Assembly: GCA_052170315.1 (NCBI GenBank)
Contig: JBQNAT010000004.1
Coordinates: 1-64,000, forward strand
Length of the DNA stretch: 64,000 bases
Direction of reading: 5' to 3'
Origin: UBA9732 sp052170315
Lineage (GTDB): Bacteria; Spirochaetota; Spirochaetia; Sphaerochaetales; Sphaerochaetaceae
Below are positions 25,899-32,940 of this stretch, piece after piece (position 1 is the first letter of the stretch; every line of letters begins with the position of its first letter). The notes beneath the pieces were generated by a model, which made no database searches, was not told where the DNA came from, and worked only from the letters and a program-made list of their open reading frames with translations. The translations under genes were made by a program, and so were the position numbers.

Positions 25899-26945
25899 CT
25901 ATTCAAGAAACAACCCTTCGCGCGCAAGTTCATGAACTATACCGGTCCGGTCTATGTAATCAATATCAATATTTTTCGAAAGTTCGCATTTAAGAGTGTA
26001 CAGGCTTGTGTTGAAGTAATCAGGCAGAAGCTCTTCAGTTCTGGGGATAACTCCAAGCGCTTCAGACAAAGCCCCTCCGAGATTTATTATTACCTCGTTG
26101 TCCCTCATTGAGATAAAACCTACTCTGCGCAGATTTTCGTCAAAAGAAAGAAGCCTTTCAAACTCGGCCGTATGGGGACGGTCAACAAGAAGACCGTCAC
26201 GGAAAGTGAAGTCAGCGGTTAATTTTTTCCCGAAAATCCGGATTTCGGCTCTGAAACGGCCTTCGGCGGAAAAACGGTCTGCCAGAAAGGAAAGCCGGTC
26301 AAAGTCCATTCCTGTCATAAATTCGCGTCCTGACGGAAGAATCTGACGGCCTCCGATGAAAAGACTGCCCTGCGGAATCTTTACTGAAAAATCCGTATCC
26401 GGTCCCCTGAACAGAACTTCGCTTATTTCCGCGTTTTCAAGACTCTGGCTGCGGTATGACGCGACAAGTATCTGATTGGCAATATTAAGGTCTATCTTTC
26501 TTTCAAGTGCTGCCCATGAATCCGTGTCATCGGAATCAAAGACTTTCGCAACGCACCACGGTACGGAAATACGCCTGTCAAGGACAACTGGTTCGGCAAG
26601 ATGTCCAAGCTTCTGAATCGCAAGCACGTCATCGGCTTCGGGCATTATATCCAGATATTTGCCTTCTTCCCGGATTTTTCTCTCATGAGAGAGACGAAGC
26701 ATGGCAAAACTCTTTGGAAGCTGCGCAGGCGGTGCCGGCTCAAACTCAACAACATGTACGGGCTTGCCATTGTTCAATATGACAATCTTGACGGTTACCT
26801 TCGTGATTTCAAGAGCTTCGGACGCAATAAGCTTCGCGAATTCAGCGTCTTCTTCCTCTGTATTTATTGAAAGGGCATCGCCTGTCCTCAGCTGGAGAAG
26901 CTCGTTTATTATCGCATTCGCGTAGGTTTTATAGTATTTTTCCAT
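25899..26945 (-). CDS. M29-aminopeptidase-like protein, probably lacking the metal site
   Basis: A 348-residue soluble protein that resembles the N-terminal and middle parts of M29 (AmpS/AmpT) aminopeptidases: the opening YANAIINELLQLRTGDAL, the GPDTDFSVKIPQGSLFIGG segment and a following FMTGMDFDRLSFLADR. The C-terminal metal-ligand region of true M29 enzymes (Glu, His, Tyr, His-x-Asp) is not apparent, so a catalytic role is doubtful. It follows coaX by 8 bases in the ABC-F-coaX operon. Assignment rests on weak family resemblance. Confidence 0.5.
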   Translation of the reverse strand: MEKYYKTYANAIINELLQLRTGDALSINTEEEDAEFAKLIASEALEITKVTVKIVILNNGKPVHVVEFEPAPPAQLPKSFAMLRLSHERKIREEGKYLDIMPEADDVLAIQKLGHLAEPVVLDRRISVPWCVAKVFDSDDTDSWAALERKIDLNIANQILVASYRSQSLENAEISEVLFRGPDTDFSVKIPQGSLFIGGRQILPSGREFMTGMDFDRLSFLADRFSAEGRFRAEIRIFGKKLTADFTFRDGLLVDRPHTAEFERLLSFDENLRRVGFISMRDNEVIINLGGALSEALGVIPRTEELLPDYFNTSLYTLKCELSKNIDIDYIDRTGIVHELAREGLFLE

Positions 26946-26953
26946 TTATAATC

Positions 26954-27688
26954 TCAACTGTTCATTTCACAAGCCATTCTTGCGCCTTCAAGTGTATGCT
27001 TTACATCGGCCCTGTTTACGTAGATGTGGCCTTCAAGATACTTTGAGAAACCGCCTGTGGCAATAACTATAACCTTGTGTCCCACTTCGTTTTCAATCTG
27101 GTCAACTATGGCTTTGAGCTGGCCTATGAAGCCGTAAATCACTCCTGCTCTGATAGAAGCCACTGTGTCTCTTCCCATAACGGTATTCGGAATATCCAGC
27201 CTGATTTCCGGTATCTGGGCGGCTGATTCAAAAAGAGCCTTGACTGATGTCATCATCCCCGGGCCGATTGTAACGCCCAGTATGTCGCCTGACGGAGAAA
27301 CTGTCTCAGTGGTAAAGGCCGTGCCGAAATCAGCAACGGTAACATATTCATTAGGGTACATCTTATGAGCGGCAATAAGGTTGCACAGGATATCTGAACC
27401 CAGCTCATCCGGGATTGAATCTCTGTTAAGCCCCGTTTCAATGTTTTTCCCTACTACAACGGGGGTTTTGCCGCTGCGTTCTTTTACGGCTTCGATTACG
27501 GAACCCGTGATGTTGGGTACAACGCTGCTTATTACCGCTCTTTCAAATTCCAGAGTTTCAAGATGCGAACGCACTTCATTAACCGCGTTTTTATTTTTGG
27601 TTTTTACGCGAATTACTTCTCCCCAGTTTTTCCCGTCATGAAGAGACATCACTATATTTGTGTTACCTATATCAATCGCAAGAAGCAT
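26954..27688 (-). CDS. coaX: Type III pantothenate kinase
   Basis: First step of CoA synthesis: phosphorylates pantothenate. ASKHA-fold kinase with the N-terminal phosphate motif LAIDIGNTNIV, VADFGTAFT as phosphate-2 and IGPGMMTS. Start at ATG 27688 (244 aa), with GAGG seven bases upstream; further upstream starts lie within the end of the ABC-F gene. Its operon with an ABC-F ATPase has no obvious functional logic. CoaX enzymes need a monovalent cation and are not inhibited by CoA. Confidence 0.94.
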   Translation of the reverse strand: MLLAIDIGNTNIVMSLHDGKNWGEVIRVKTKNKNAVNEVRSHLETLEFERAVISSVVPNITGSVIEAVKERSGKTPVVVGKNIETGLNRDSIPDELGSDILCNLIAAHKMYPNEYVTVADFGTAFTTETVSPSGDILGVTIGPGMMTSVKALFESAAQIPEIRLDIPNTVMGRDTVASIRAGVIYGFIGQLKAIVDQIENEVGHKVIVIATGGFSKYLEGHIYVNRADVKHTLEGARMACEMNS

Positions 27689-27699
27689 CGCGTACCTCA

Positions 27700-29334
27700 T
27701 CAAAGCGCGACCGCATTATTAGAGCCGTACATTTCCATTCTGAGGCTCTTAATCGCAGTATCGGAAATGTAGTCGTCAAACTTCATATAGCGGTCAATAA
27801 GACCATTGGGTGTAAATTCGATTATTCTGTTCGCTATTGAATCTACAAACTGATGGTCATGGGAGTTGAACATCACAACACCGGTGAAATCAATAAGACC
27901 GTTGTTCAGACTTTGAATTGCCTCAAGGTCAAGGTGGCTTGTGGGCTCGTCAAAAATCAGGCAGTTGGCGCCTTCAAGCATGAGTTTTGCCAGGACGCAG
28001 CGGACCTTTTCTCCTCCGGAAAGCACCTTGCAGCTCTTTAAGGCCTCGTCCCCTGAAAACAGCATCCTGCCCAGAAATGACCTTAGGTAGGTTTCATCCG
28101 CATCGTCAACATACTGTCCCAGCCAGTCTGTAATTGACAGGTCTTCACGGAAAAAAGCGTCGTTGTTCTTGGGGAAATAGCCCCGGCTTGTCGTAACGCC
28201 CCATGTGAATTCCCCGTCATCCGGCTGCATATTGCCGCTGATTATCTCGAACAGGACGGTCTTTGCAAGGTGATTCGGACCCACGAAAGCTATTTTATCC
28301 CCGTTATTCACAAGCAGATTCAGCTTGTCGAGGACTTTTACGCCGTCCATTGTTTTTGTAAGATTTTTTATATCCAGAATGTTTTTACCGCAGTCCCGGT
28401 TAGGCTTGAAGGCAACATAAGGGAACCTTCTGCTGGACGGCTGGATATCATCTATAGTCAGCTTATCTATGAGCTTTTTGCGGCTGGTAGCCTGACGCGC
28501 CTTTGCCACATTGCTTGAGAAGCGGAGAATGAATTCCTTAAGCTCCGCGATTTTTTCTTCTCTTCGCTTCTTTTCATCCTTCATCTGTTTTGCGATAAGC
28601 TGGCTGGACATATACCAGAAGTCGTAGTTCCCTACATAAAGCTGAATCTTACCGAAGTCAATATCCGCGATATGTGTGCAAACAGTATTGAGAAAGTGCC
28701 TGTCATGGGAAACTACAATAACTGTATTGTTGAAATTGCTCAAAAAGTCTTCAAGCCAGTGTATGGATTCCAGGTCAAGATGGTTTGTAGGTTCGTCAAG
28801 AATCAATATGTCGGGATTGCCGAACAGCGCCTGAGCCAGAAGAACGCGGACTTTTACATTGTCTTCAACGTCCTTCATCAATTTGTCGTGCATTGACACC
28901 GGTATCCCAAGACCGTCAAGCAGTATGCCCGCGTCTGATTCCGCTTCCCAGCCTCCAAGCTCCGCGAATTCGCCTTCAAGCTCCGCAGCCCTTATACCGT
29001 CTTCTTCGGAAAAGTCTTCTCTAATATAGATTTCCTCCCTTTCCTTTCTGACGTCATAAAGTTTTTTGTAGCCCATGATTACGGTATCAAGAACTGAATA
29101 ATCGTTAAAAGCAAAGTGGTCCTGGCGCAGGACTGCCATTCTCTGGCCTGATGTTATGATGATTTCTCCGGTATCCGGCTCAAGTTCCCTTGAAAGAATT
29201 TTCAGAAAAGTGGATTTGCCCGCACCGTTAGCGCCTATGATGCCGTAGCAGTTGCCGGGTGTAAATTTTATATTGACATTCTTAAACAGTACCTGCGTCC
29301 CGAATGACAGTGAAATATCCGAAGCAGTTATCAT
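27700..29334 (-). CDS. ABC-F family ATPase (YkpA/YbiT-like)
   Basis: Two fused ABC ATPase domains without membrane segments, the ABC-F architecture that acts on ribosomes. Domain 1 has Walker A GANGAGKST and Walker B LILDEPTNHLD, but its signature is VEDNVKVRVLLAQ instead of LSGGxKxR. The linker SKARQATSRKKL-like region (here AKARQATSRKKL) follows. Domain 2 has a standard LSGGEKVRCVLAK signature but a broken Walker A, GPNHLAKTVL. These two oddities also occur in the Bacillus YkpA subfamily, so they look conserved rather than decayed. 544 aa; GAGAGG ribosome site. Confidence 0.88.
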   Translation of the reverse strand: MITASDISLSFGTQVLFKNVNIKFTPGNCYGIIGANGAGKSTFLKILSRELEPDTGEIIITSGQRMAVLRQDHFAFNDYSVLDTVIMGYKKLYDVRKEREEIYIREDFSEEDGIRAAELEGEFAELGGWEAESDAGILLDGLGIPVSMHDKLMKDVEDNVKVRVLLAQALFGNPDILILDEPTNHLDLESIHWLEDFLSNFNNTVIVVSHDRHFLNTVCTHIADIDFGKIQLYVGNYDFWYMSSQLIAKQMKDEKKRREEKIAELKEFILRFSSNVAKARQATSRKKLIDKLTIDDIQPSSRRFPYVAFKPNRDCGKNILDIKNLTKTMDGVKVLDKLNLLVNNGDKIAFVGPNHLAKTVLFEIISGNMQPDDGEFTWGVTTSRGYFPKNNDAFFREDLSITDWLGQYVDDADETYLRSFLGRMLFSGDEALKSCKVLSGGEKVRCVLAKLMLEGANCLIFDEPTSHLDLEAIQSLNNGLIDFTGVVMFNSHDHQFVDSIANRIIEFTPNGLIDRYMKFDDYISDTAIKSLRMEMYGSNNAVAL

Positions 29335-29411
29335 CGCTAACCTCTCAAAGTAATATGCCTAATCAGCATACAGAATCTTTTGCCTTTTGCAAATAGATGG
29401 GCATACGGCAA

Positions 29412-29441
29412 AAAAAAACCGCCGAAATCTCTTTCGACAGT
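29412..29441 (-). terminator. Rho-independent terminator after tRNA-Glu
   Basis: A 9-pair stem with G-T wobbles (CTGTCGAAA with TTTCGGCGG) and a 4-base loop is followed on the minus strand by nine T. It ends the tRNA-Gln-Glu transcript. Confidence 0.75.
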
Positions 29442-29447
29442 CTTTAA

Positions 29448-29519
29448 TAGTTCCAAGGGGAATCGAACCCCTGTTTAGAGACTGAGAATCTCCCGTCCTA
29501 ACCCCTAGACGATGGAACC
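29448..29519 (-). tRNA. tRNA-Glu (anticodon CTC)
   Basis: Acceptor GGTTCCA pairs with TGGAACT with a G1-T72 wobble, discriminator A. D-arm GTCTAGGGGTTAGGAC, anticodon stem GGAGA/TCTCT with loop TTCTCAG (anticodon CTC), and T-arm AGGGG-TTCGATT-CCCCT are all present. CCA is not encoded. It is the second gene of a two-tRNA transcript. Confidence 0.92.
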
Positions 29520-29534
29520 ATCAGGGATGTCCTA

Positions 29535-29605
29535 CTGGGATGGAGGGATTCGAACCCCCAAAGGCAGAACCAGAATCTGCAGTGTTACCATTACACTACA
29601 TCCCA
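29535..29605 (-). tRNA. tRNA-Gln (anticodon CTG)
   Basis: Acceptor TGGGATG pairs with CATCCCA, with the T1-A72 pair and G73 typical of glutamine tRNAs. Anticodon stem GCAGA/TCTGC surrounds TTCTGGT, anticodon CTG; T-arm GGGGG-TTCGAAT-CCCTC (one wobble). CCA is not encoded. It lies 15 bases before tRNA-Glu. Confidence 0.94.
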
Positions 29606-29618
29606 AACGAACAAGACG

Positions 29619-29647
29619 AGAATACAAAAAACTATGTCTTGTGTCAA
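29619..29647 (-). promoter_or_regulatory. Promoter of the tRNA-Gln-Glu transcript
   Basis: A perfect TTGACA (29647-29642), a 17-base spacer and TATTCT (29624-29619) on the minus strand place +1 near 29612, seven bases before tRNA-Gln. Confidence 0.7.
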
Positions 29648-29691
29648 GGATTTTGCGGAAAAGCCTTAAAAAGGCGGGAAATTAAAGTACG

Positions 29692-30702
29692 TCAGGCCTT
29701 TTTGAAAGCGCTGACCCTTGCGGACGCGGTAAGATTATAATCTGATGTGATACCGTCCGAAATATACTTGTATCCAAGACCCGCAACCATGGCTCCGTTG
29801 TCTGTGCAAAGCTTGAGACTTGGAAATGAAACTTCATAGCCGGCTTTTTCAAATTCCATAAGGGAGCTTCTGACAAGTGAATTCGCGGCAACTCCGCCTC
29901 CGGCTGAAATGCGTTTAAGACCGGTGTCCTTTAAAGCTTTCTCAACCCTTTTTATCAGCATGCCTACCGCTACCCTCTGAAAGCTGGCTGCGATATTTTC
30001 ATGCGTCGCGGGCTTTCCTGTCGAGAATATGTCAAGCTGGTTGATTACCGCGGTCTTAAGACCTGAATATGAAATATCATAAGGATGATAGCCTTTACCC
30101 ACGTTTGAACCTGAAAATTTAAATGCAAACGGGTCGCCTGACTTTGAAAGCCTGTCTATCATTACTCCGCCCGGATAACCCAGCCCGTAATGCTTCGCGA
30201 CCTTGTCAAAAGCCTCCCCAATGGCATCATCAACGGTTGTGCCAAGCACTTCAATGCTGTCATAGCTGTCAACACGGCAGATGACGGTGTGGCCGCCTGA
30301 AAGAAGCACTCCGAGATACGGATACTCAAGAGGATGCTCAATCTGAGGCGCGAACAGATGAGCCCTTATATGGTCTATGCCTATAAACGGGATATCCAGG
30401 ACTGCCGCCATGCCTTTTGCGAAGTTCAGACCTACAAGGAGTGAGCCCAGAAGACCCGGTCTTGCTGTTGCCGCTATTGCTCCAAGCTGTTCTTTTTTTA
30501 TTCCTGCCTGATTAAGGGCGGCACTGACTACCTGAGCTATCCATTCGGTATGGAGTCTTGAAGCCAGTTCTGGCACTACTCCGTCAAAAGGCCTGTGGAG
30601 CTCTATCTGCGTTGCTATCACATTGGAAAGTATGTTTTTTCCGTCTTCTACTACTGCTGCCGAACATTCGTCACATGAGGTTTCAATTCCAAGGACGTAC
30701 AT
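29692..30702 (-). CDS. tsaD: tRNA N6-threonylcarbamoyladenosine transferase TsaD
   Basis: Transfers threonylcarbamoyl to A37 of ANN-decoding tRNAs. ASKHA fold with LGIETSCDE at the N-terminus, the metal-binding HxxxH in IDHIRAHLF, LLSGGHT and the C-terminal GGVAANS and CTDNGAMVA motifs. At 336 aa it is complete. Its ATG shares one base with the stop of the 76-aa gene. tsaB, tsaC and tsaE are not in the window. Confidence 0.96.
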   Translation of the reverse strand: MYVLGIETSCDECSAAVVEDGKNILSNVIATQIELHRPFDGVVPELASRLHTEWIAQVVSAALNQAGIKKEQLGAIAATARPGLLGSLLVGLNFAKGMAAVLDIPFIGIDHIRAHLFAPQIEHPLEYPYLGVLLSGGHTVICRVDSYDSIEVLGTTVDDAIGEAFDKVAKHYGLGYPGGVMIDRLSKSGDPFAFKFSGSNVGKGYHPYDISYSGLKTAVINQLDIFSTGKPATHENIAASFQRVAVGMLIKRVEKALKDTGLKRISAGGGVAANSLVRSSLMEFEKAGYEVSFPSLKLCTDNGAMVAGLGYKYISDGITSDYNLTASARVSAFKKA

Positions 30703-30932
30703 CAGTTTTCCTCGTCAAAAACATCATCTTCGCCGTCATCAAACTGAACCGGCGAAAACTTTCCGGCGAAGAACATATCTATGAGCCTCTGCTGACTGGC
30801 CTGCGGCGCCGCGTCTTCAATGTAGGAAACAAGTTCCTTTGAAAGTGGCAGACCGTAAACCTTTGCCCCCCTCTTGGGTTTCTTAGAGAGTAAGAGTTCT
30901 TCACGGTTCGGTACAATGATGATCTTGTTCAT
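30702..30932 (-). CDS. Small unknown acidic-tailed protein upstream of tsaD
   Basis: Seventy-six residues: a beta/basic N-terminus (MNKIIIVPNREELLLSKKPKRG), a helical middle with LIDMFFAGKF, and an acidic tail of Asp and Glu. I do not recognise the family. It overlaps tsaD by one base (TGATG), so the two are co-translated. The ATG has no Shine-Dalgarno, but a promoter places +1 on it. The tight coupling hints at a partner of TsaD or simply shared expression. Confidence 0.75.
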   Translation of the reverse strand: MNKIIIVPNREELLLSKKPKRGAKVYGLPLSKELVSYIEDAAPQASQQRLIDMFFAGKFSPVQFDDGEDDVFDEEN

Positions 30933-30938
30933 GGCTTA

Positions 30939-30967
30939 AAGTTACATTTGGGCGCTCAAATAGTCAA
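30939..30967 (-). promoter_or_regulatory. Promoter of the 76-aa gene and tsaD, +1 at the start codon
   Basis: TTGACT (30967-30962), a 17-base spacer and TAACTT (30944-30939) on the minus strand place +1 at 30932, the A of the ATG. It is back to back with the tRNA-Thr promoter, whose -35 starts nine bases away. Confidence 0.5.
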
Positions 30968-30975
30968 CAGAGTTA

Positions 30976-31004
30976 TTTACAATTTATCTTTTATTGGTTA
31001 TCTT
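30976..31004 (+). promoter_or_regulatory. Promoter of tRNA-Thr
   Basis: TTTACA (30976-30981), a 17-base spacer and TATCTT (30999-31004) predict +1 at about 31011, three bases before the tRNA 5' end. Confidence 0.6.
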
Positions 31005-31013
31005 GTTTTGTAC

Positions 31014-31085
31014 GCCAAAGTGGCTCAGGGGTAGAGCAGCTCACTCGTAATGAGCAGGTCAAGGGTTCAATTCCCTTCTTTGGCT
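31014..31085 (+). tRNA. tRNA-Thr (anticodon CGT)
   Basis: Acceptor GCCAAAG pairs with CTTTGGC, discriminator T. Anticodon stem GCTCA/TGAGC surrounds CTCGTAA, anticodon CGT; T-arm AAGGG-TTCAATT-CCCTT. CCA is not encoded. Own promoter and terminator. Confidence 0.95.
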
Positions 31086-31088
31086 GAT

Positions 31089-31117
31089 AAACCTCGGTAC
31101 TGCCGAGGTTTTTATTT
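31089..31117 (+). terminator. Rho-independent terminator after tRNA-Thr
   Basis: A 9-base stem (AAACCTCGG/CCGAGGTTT) with a 5-base loop runs into TTATTT. The following 80 bases to the hydrogenase stop hold nothing else recognisable. Confidence 0.85.
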
Positions 31118-31201
31118 AATTATGGTAAGAATACAAGCTGAAATGTATATAATTCAGGTATTTTCCGCCTGATGCCATTATTATTTTTTCTTTACTTGAA
31201 A

Positions 31202-32755
31202 CTAATTCTCCGACGTCTGTTTTATATCATCAGTCAGCATTCCGTCAAATTCTCTGTAGTCACTTTCAAACGCGTGTTTATAGGTTGAATTCTTCATATG
31301 AGCTTTAATATCGGCAGTGGTCTTGACGTAGTTTGCAACAGTTCCCGCCCCGGAAACACAGCCCCCGGGACATGCCATACCTTCAAGCAGATATCCGTTA
31401 TACTTTCCCGCCTTTGCCATCATCATAAGTTTGCGGCAATTGTCAAGCCCGTCGGCTTTTTCCACCTTAACTTCACCATGCTCCGGATAAAGTTCGGCTA
31501 TACAGTTGACTACAGCCTGCGCAACACCGCCCGATACGGCAAAACCGCGTCCGTCAGCACTTGCTCCGTGCATATACTCTGTTACCGGCAGCTGGCTGAA
31601 ATCAATGTTTTTAGCCTCAAACATGCCCATTACCTCTTCAAAAGTAAGGACAAAGTCAATGTCGCTTCTCACACTCTTTCTTGCGGCTTCAAGCTTCTTC
31701 GCCGCGCAGGGACCTATAAAAGCTACTTTGCAGTTGGGATGCTGTTTTTTAAGAAGACGCCCTGTAAGCACCATAGGCGTTAATGCCATTGAAATACATT
31801 TCTTATACTCGGGGAAAAGCTTTTTTGCCATCATTGCCCATGAAGGACAGCAGGAGGTAGCCATAAACGGAAGCTCGGAAGGAACTTTCTCAACAAAGTC
31901 CTTTGCCTCATCAAGAGTGCAAAGGTCCGCTCCTATAGCAACCTCAAGCACATCCTCAAAACCGAGAGCCTTAAAGGCTGACCTAATCTTTTCGGGGGCG
32001 AGGTCTTTTCCAAACTGGCCCGAAACGGCAGGCGCTATTGCGGCGTAAACGGGAGTATTTTCGTCTTTTATTGCCTGAATGGTCTGAAAAATTTGTGCTT
32101 TGTCAACAATTGCTCCGAACGGGCAGTTTGCGAGACACATTCCGCAGGAAACGCATTTTTCCTGGTCAATGTCTGCGCGTCCGTATTTATCTGAACGTAT
32201 TGCTTTCATTCCACAGGCTTTTACGCAGGGGCGTTCAAGATGCATGATTGCTCCGTACTGGCAGGCCTCAACGCACTTGCCGCACTTTATGCATTTGGAC
32301 TGGTCAATAATGGAGCGCTTTCCTGAGAAATCAAACGAAACGGCATTTTTCGGACAGACTTCTTTGCATGGATGAGCAAGACAGCCCTGACATGCATCTG
32401 TTACCATCATTACGTTGTCAGGGCACTTGTGACACGCAAATTTGATTACATCAACAAGTGGAAGCTGATAGTACTTTTCCGGCTTTACAGCTTCTTCTAT
32501 ACCGTCAGATGCGGGTCCGTGCTCTTCCGCTGTACGAACGGAAAGCCCCATGGCAACTCTCAGACGTTCCTTTATTATGGCTCTTTCAAGGAAAACACTT
32601 TCACGATAAGTAGATACTTCTCCCGGAATTATCTTGTAGGCTATAGATTCTAGGTCCTCAAGATTCCCTTTGTCATATTCATAGGAAAGTCTTGCAATTT
32701 CCGAATAGACTTTCTTTTTCAGGACGTTTATTGAAGTGTATATTCCTCGCATCAT
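31202..32755 (-). CDS. Monomeric [FeFe] hydrogenase, group B type
   Basis: Cytoplasmic enzyme that evolves hydrogen from reduced ferredoxin or related carriers. A ~105-residue N-terminal region precedes ferredoxin-like domains with cysteines at 155, 158, 161, 165 and 201, 204, 207, 211, plus extra cysteines at 123-134 and 177-181. The H-cluster motifs follow: L1 TSCCPSW (Cys302), L2 FIGPCAAKK (Cys350) and L3 EGMACPGGC (Cys462 and Cys466). The N-terminal layout matches the group B1/B3 family of anaerobes. 517 aa; GAGG lies before the double ATG. Maturases HydEFG are not in the window. It marks fermentative metabolism. Confidence 0.93.
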   Translation of the reverse strand: MMRGIYTSINVLKKKVYSEIARLSYEYDKGNLEDLESIAYKIIPGEVSTYRESVFLERAIIKERLRVAMGLSVRTAEEHGPASDGIEEAVKPEKYYQLPLVDVIKFACHKCPDNVMMVTDACQGCLAHPCKEVCPKNAVSFDFSGKRSIIDQSKCIKCGKCVEACQYGAIMHLERPCVKACGMKAIRSDKYGRADIDQEKCVSCGMCLANCPFGAIVDKAQIFQTIQAIKDENTPVYAAIAPAVSGQFGKDLAPEKIRSAFKALGFEDVLEVAIGADLCTLDEAKDFVEKVPSELPFMATSCCPSWAMMAKKLFPEYKKCISMALTPMVLTGRLLKKQHPNCKVAFIGPCAAKKLEAARKSVRSDIDFVLTFEEVMGMFEAKNIDFSQLPVTEYMHGASADGRGFAVSGGVAQAVVNCIAELYPEHGEVKVEKADGLDNCRKLMMMAKAGKYNGYLLEGMACPGGCVSGAGTVANYVKTTADIKAHMKNSTYKHAFESDYREFDGMLTDDIKQTSEN

Positions 32756-32892
32756 GGCAGTTACCTCTTATTCAGGCCAAATAGTCTTCGGCTGCCTTTA
32801 AAATAACATTTAATTACAAGGTTGCAAAGACGGAACGGGAAATGATGATTAGTTTTGCAATTTCCCCGGATATGTTCAGGCTTACAGGCAAA

Positions 32893-32919
32893 CAAAAAGA
32901 GCCGCCGTAAGGCAGCCCA
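32893..32919 (-). terminator. Rho-independent terminator after ppdK
   Basis: GGCTGCC and GGCGGCT pair (T-G wobbles) around TTAC, followed on the minus strand by TCTTTTTG. The rest of the 185-base gap to the hydrogenase gene is its AT-rich upstream region; a convincing promoter was not found there. Confidence 0.65.
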
Positions 32920-32940
32920 TATAATCAAAAAAGTTTAAAC

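Noticed and set aside
31014..31114. tRNA-Thr as an integration site for a mobile element.
   Set aside because: No integrase gene and no repeat of the tRNA 3' end were seen nearby; the flanks are housekeeping genes.
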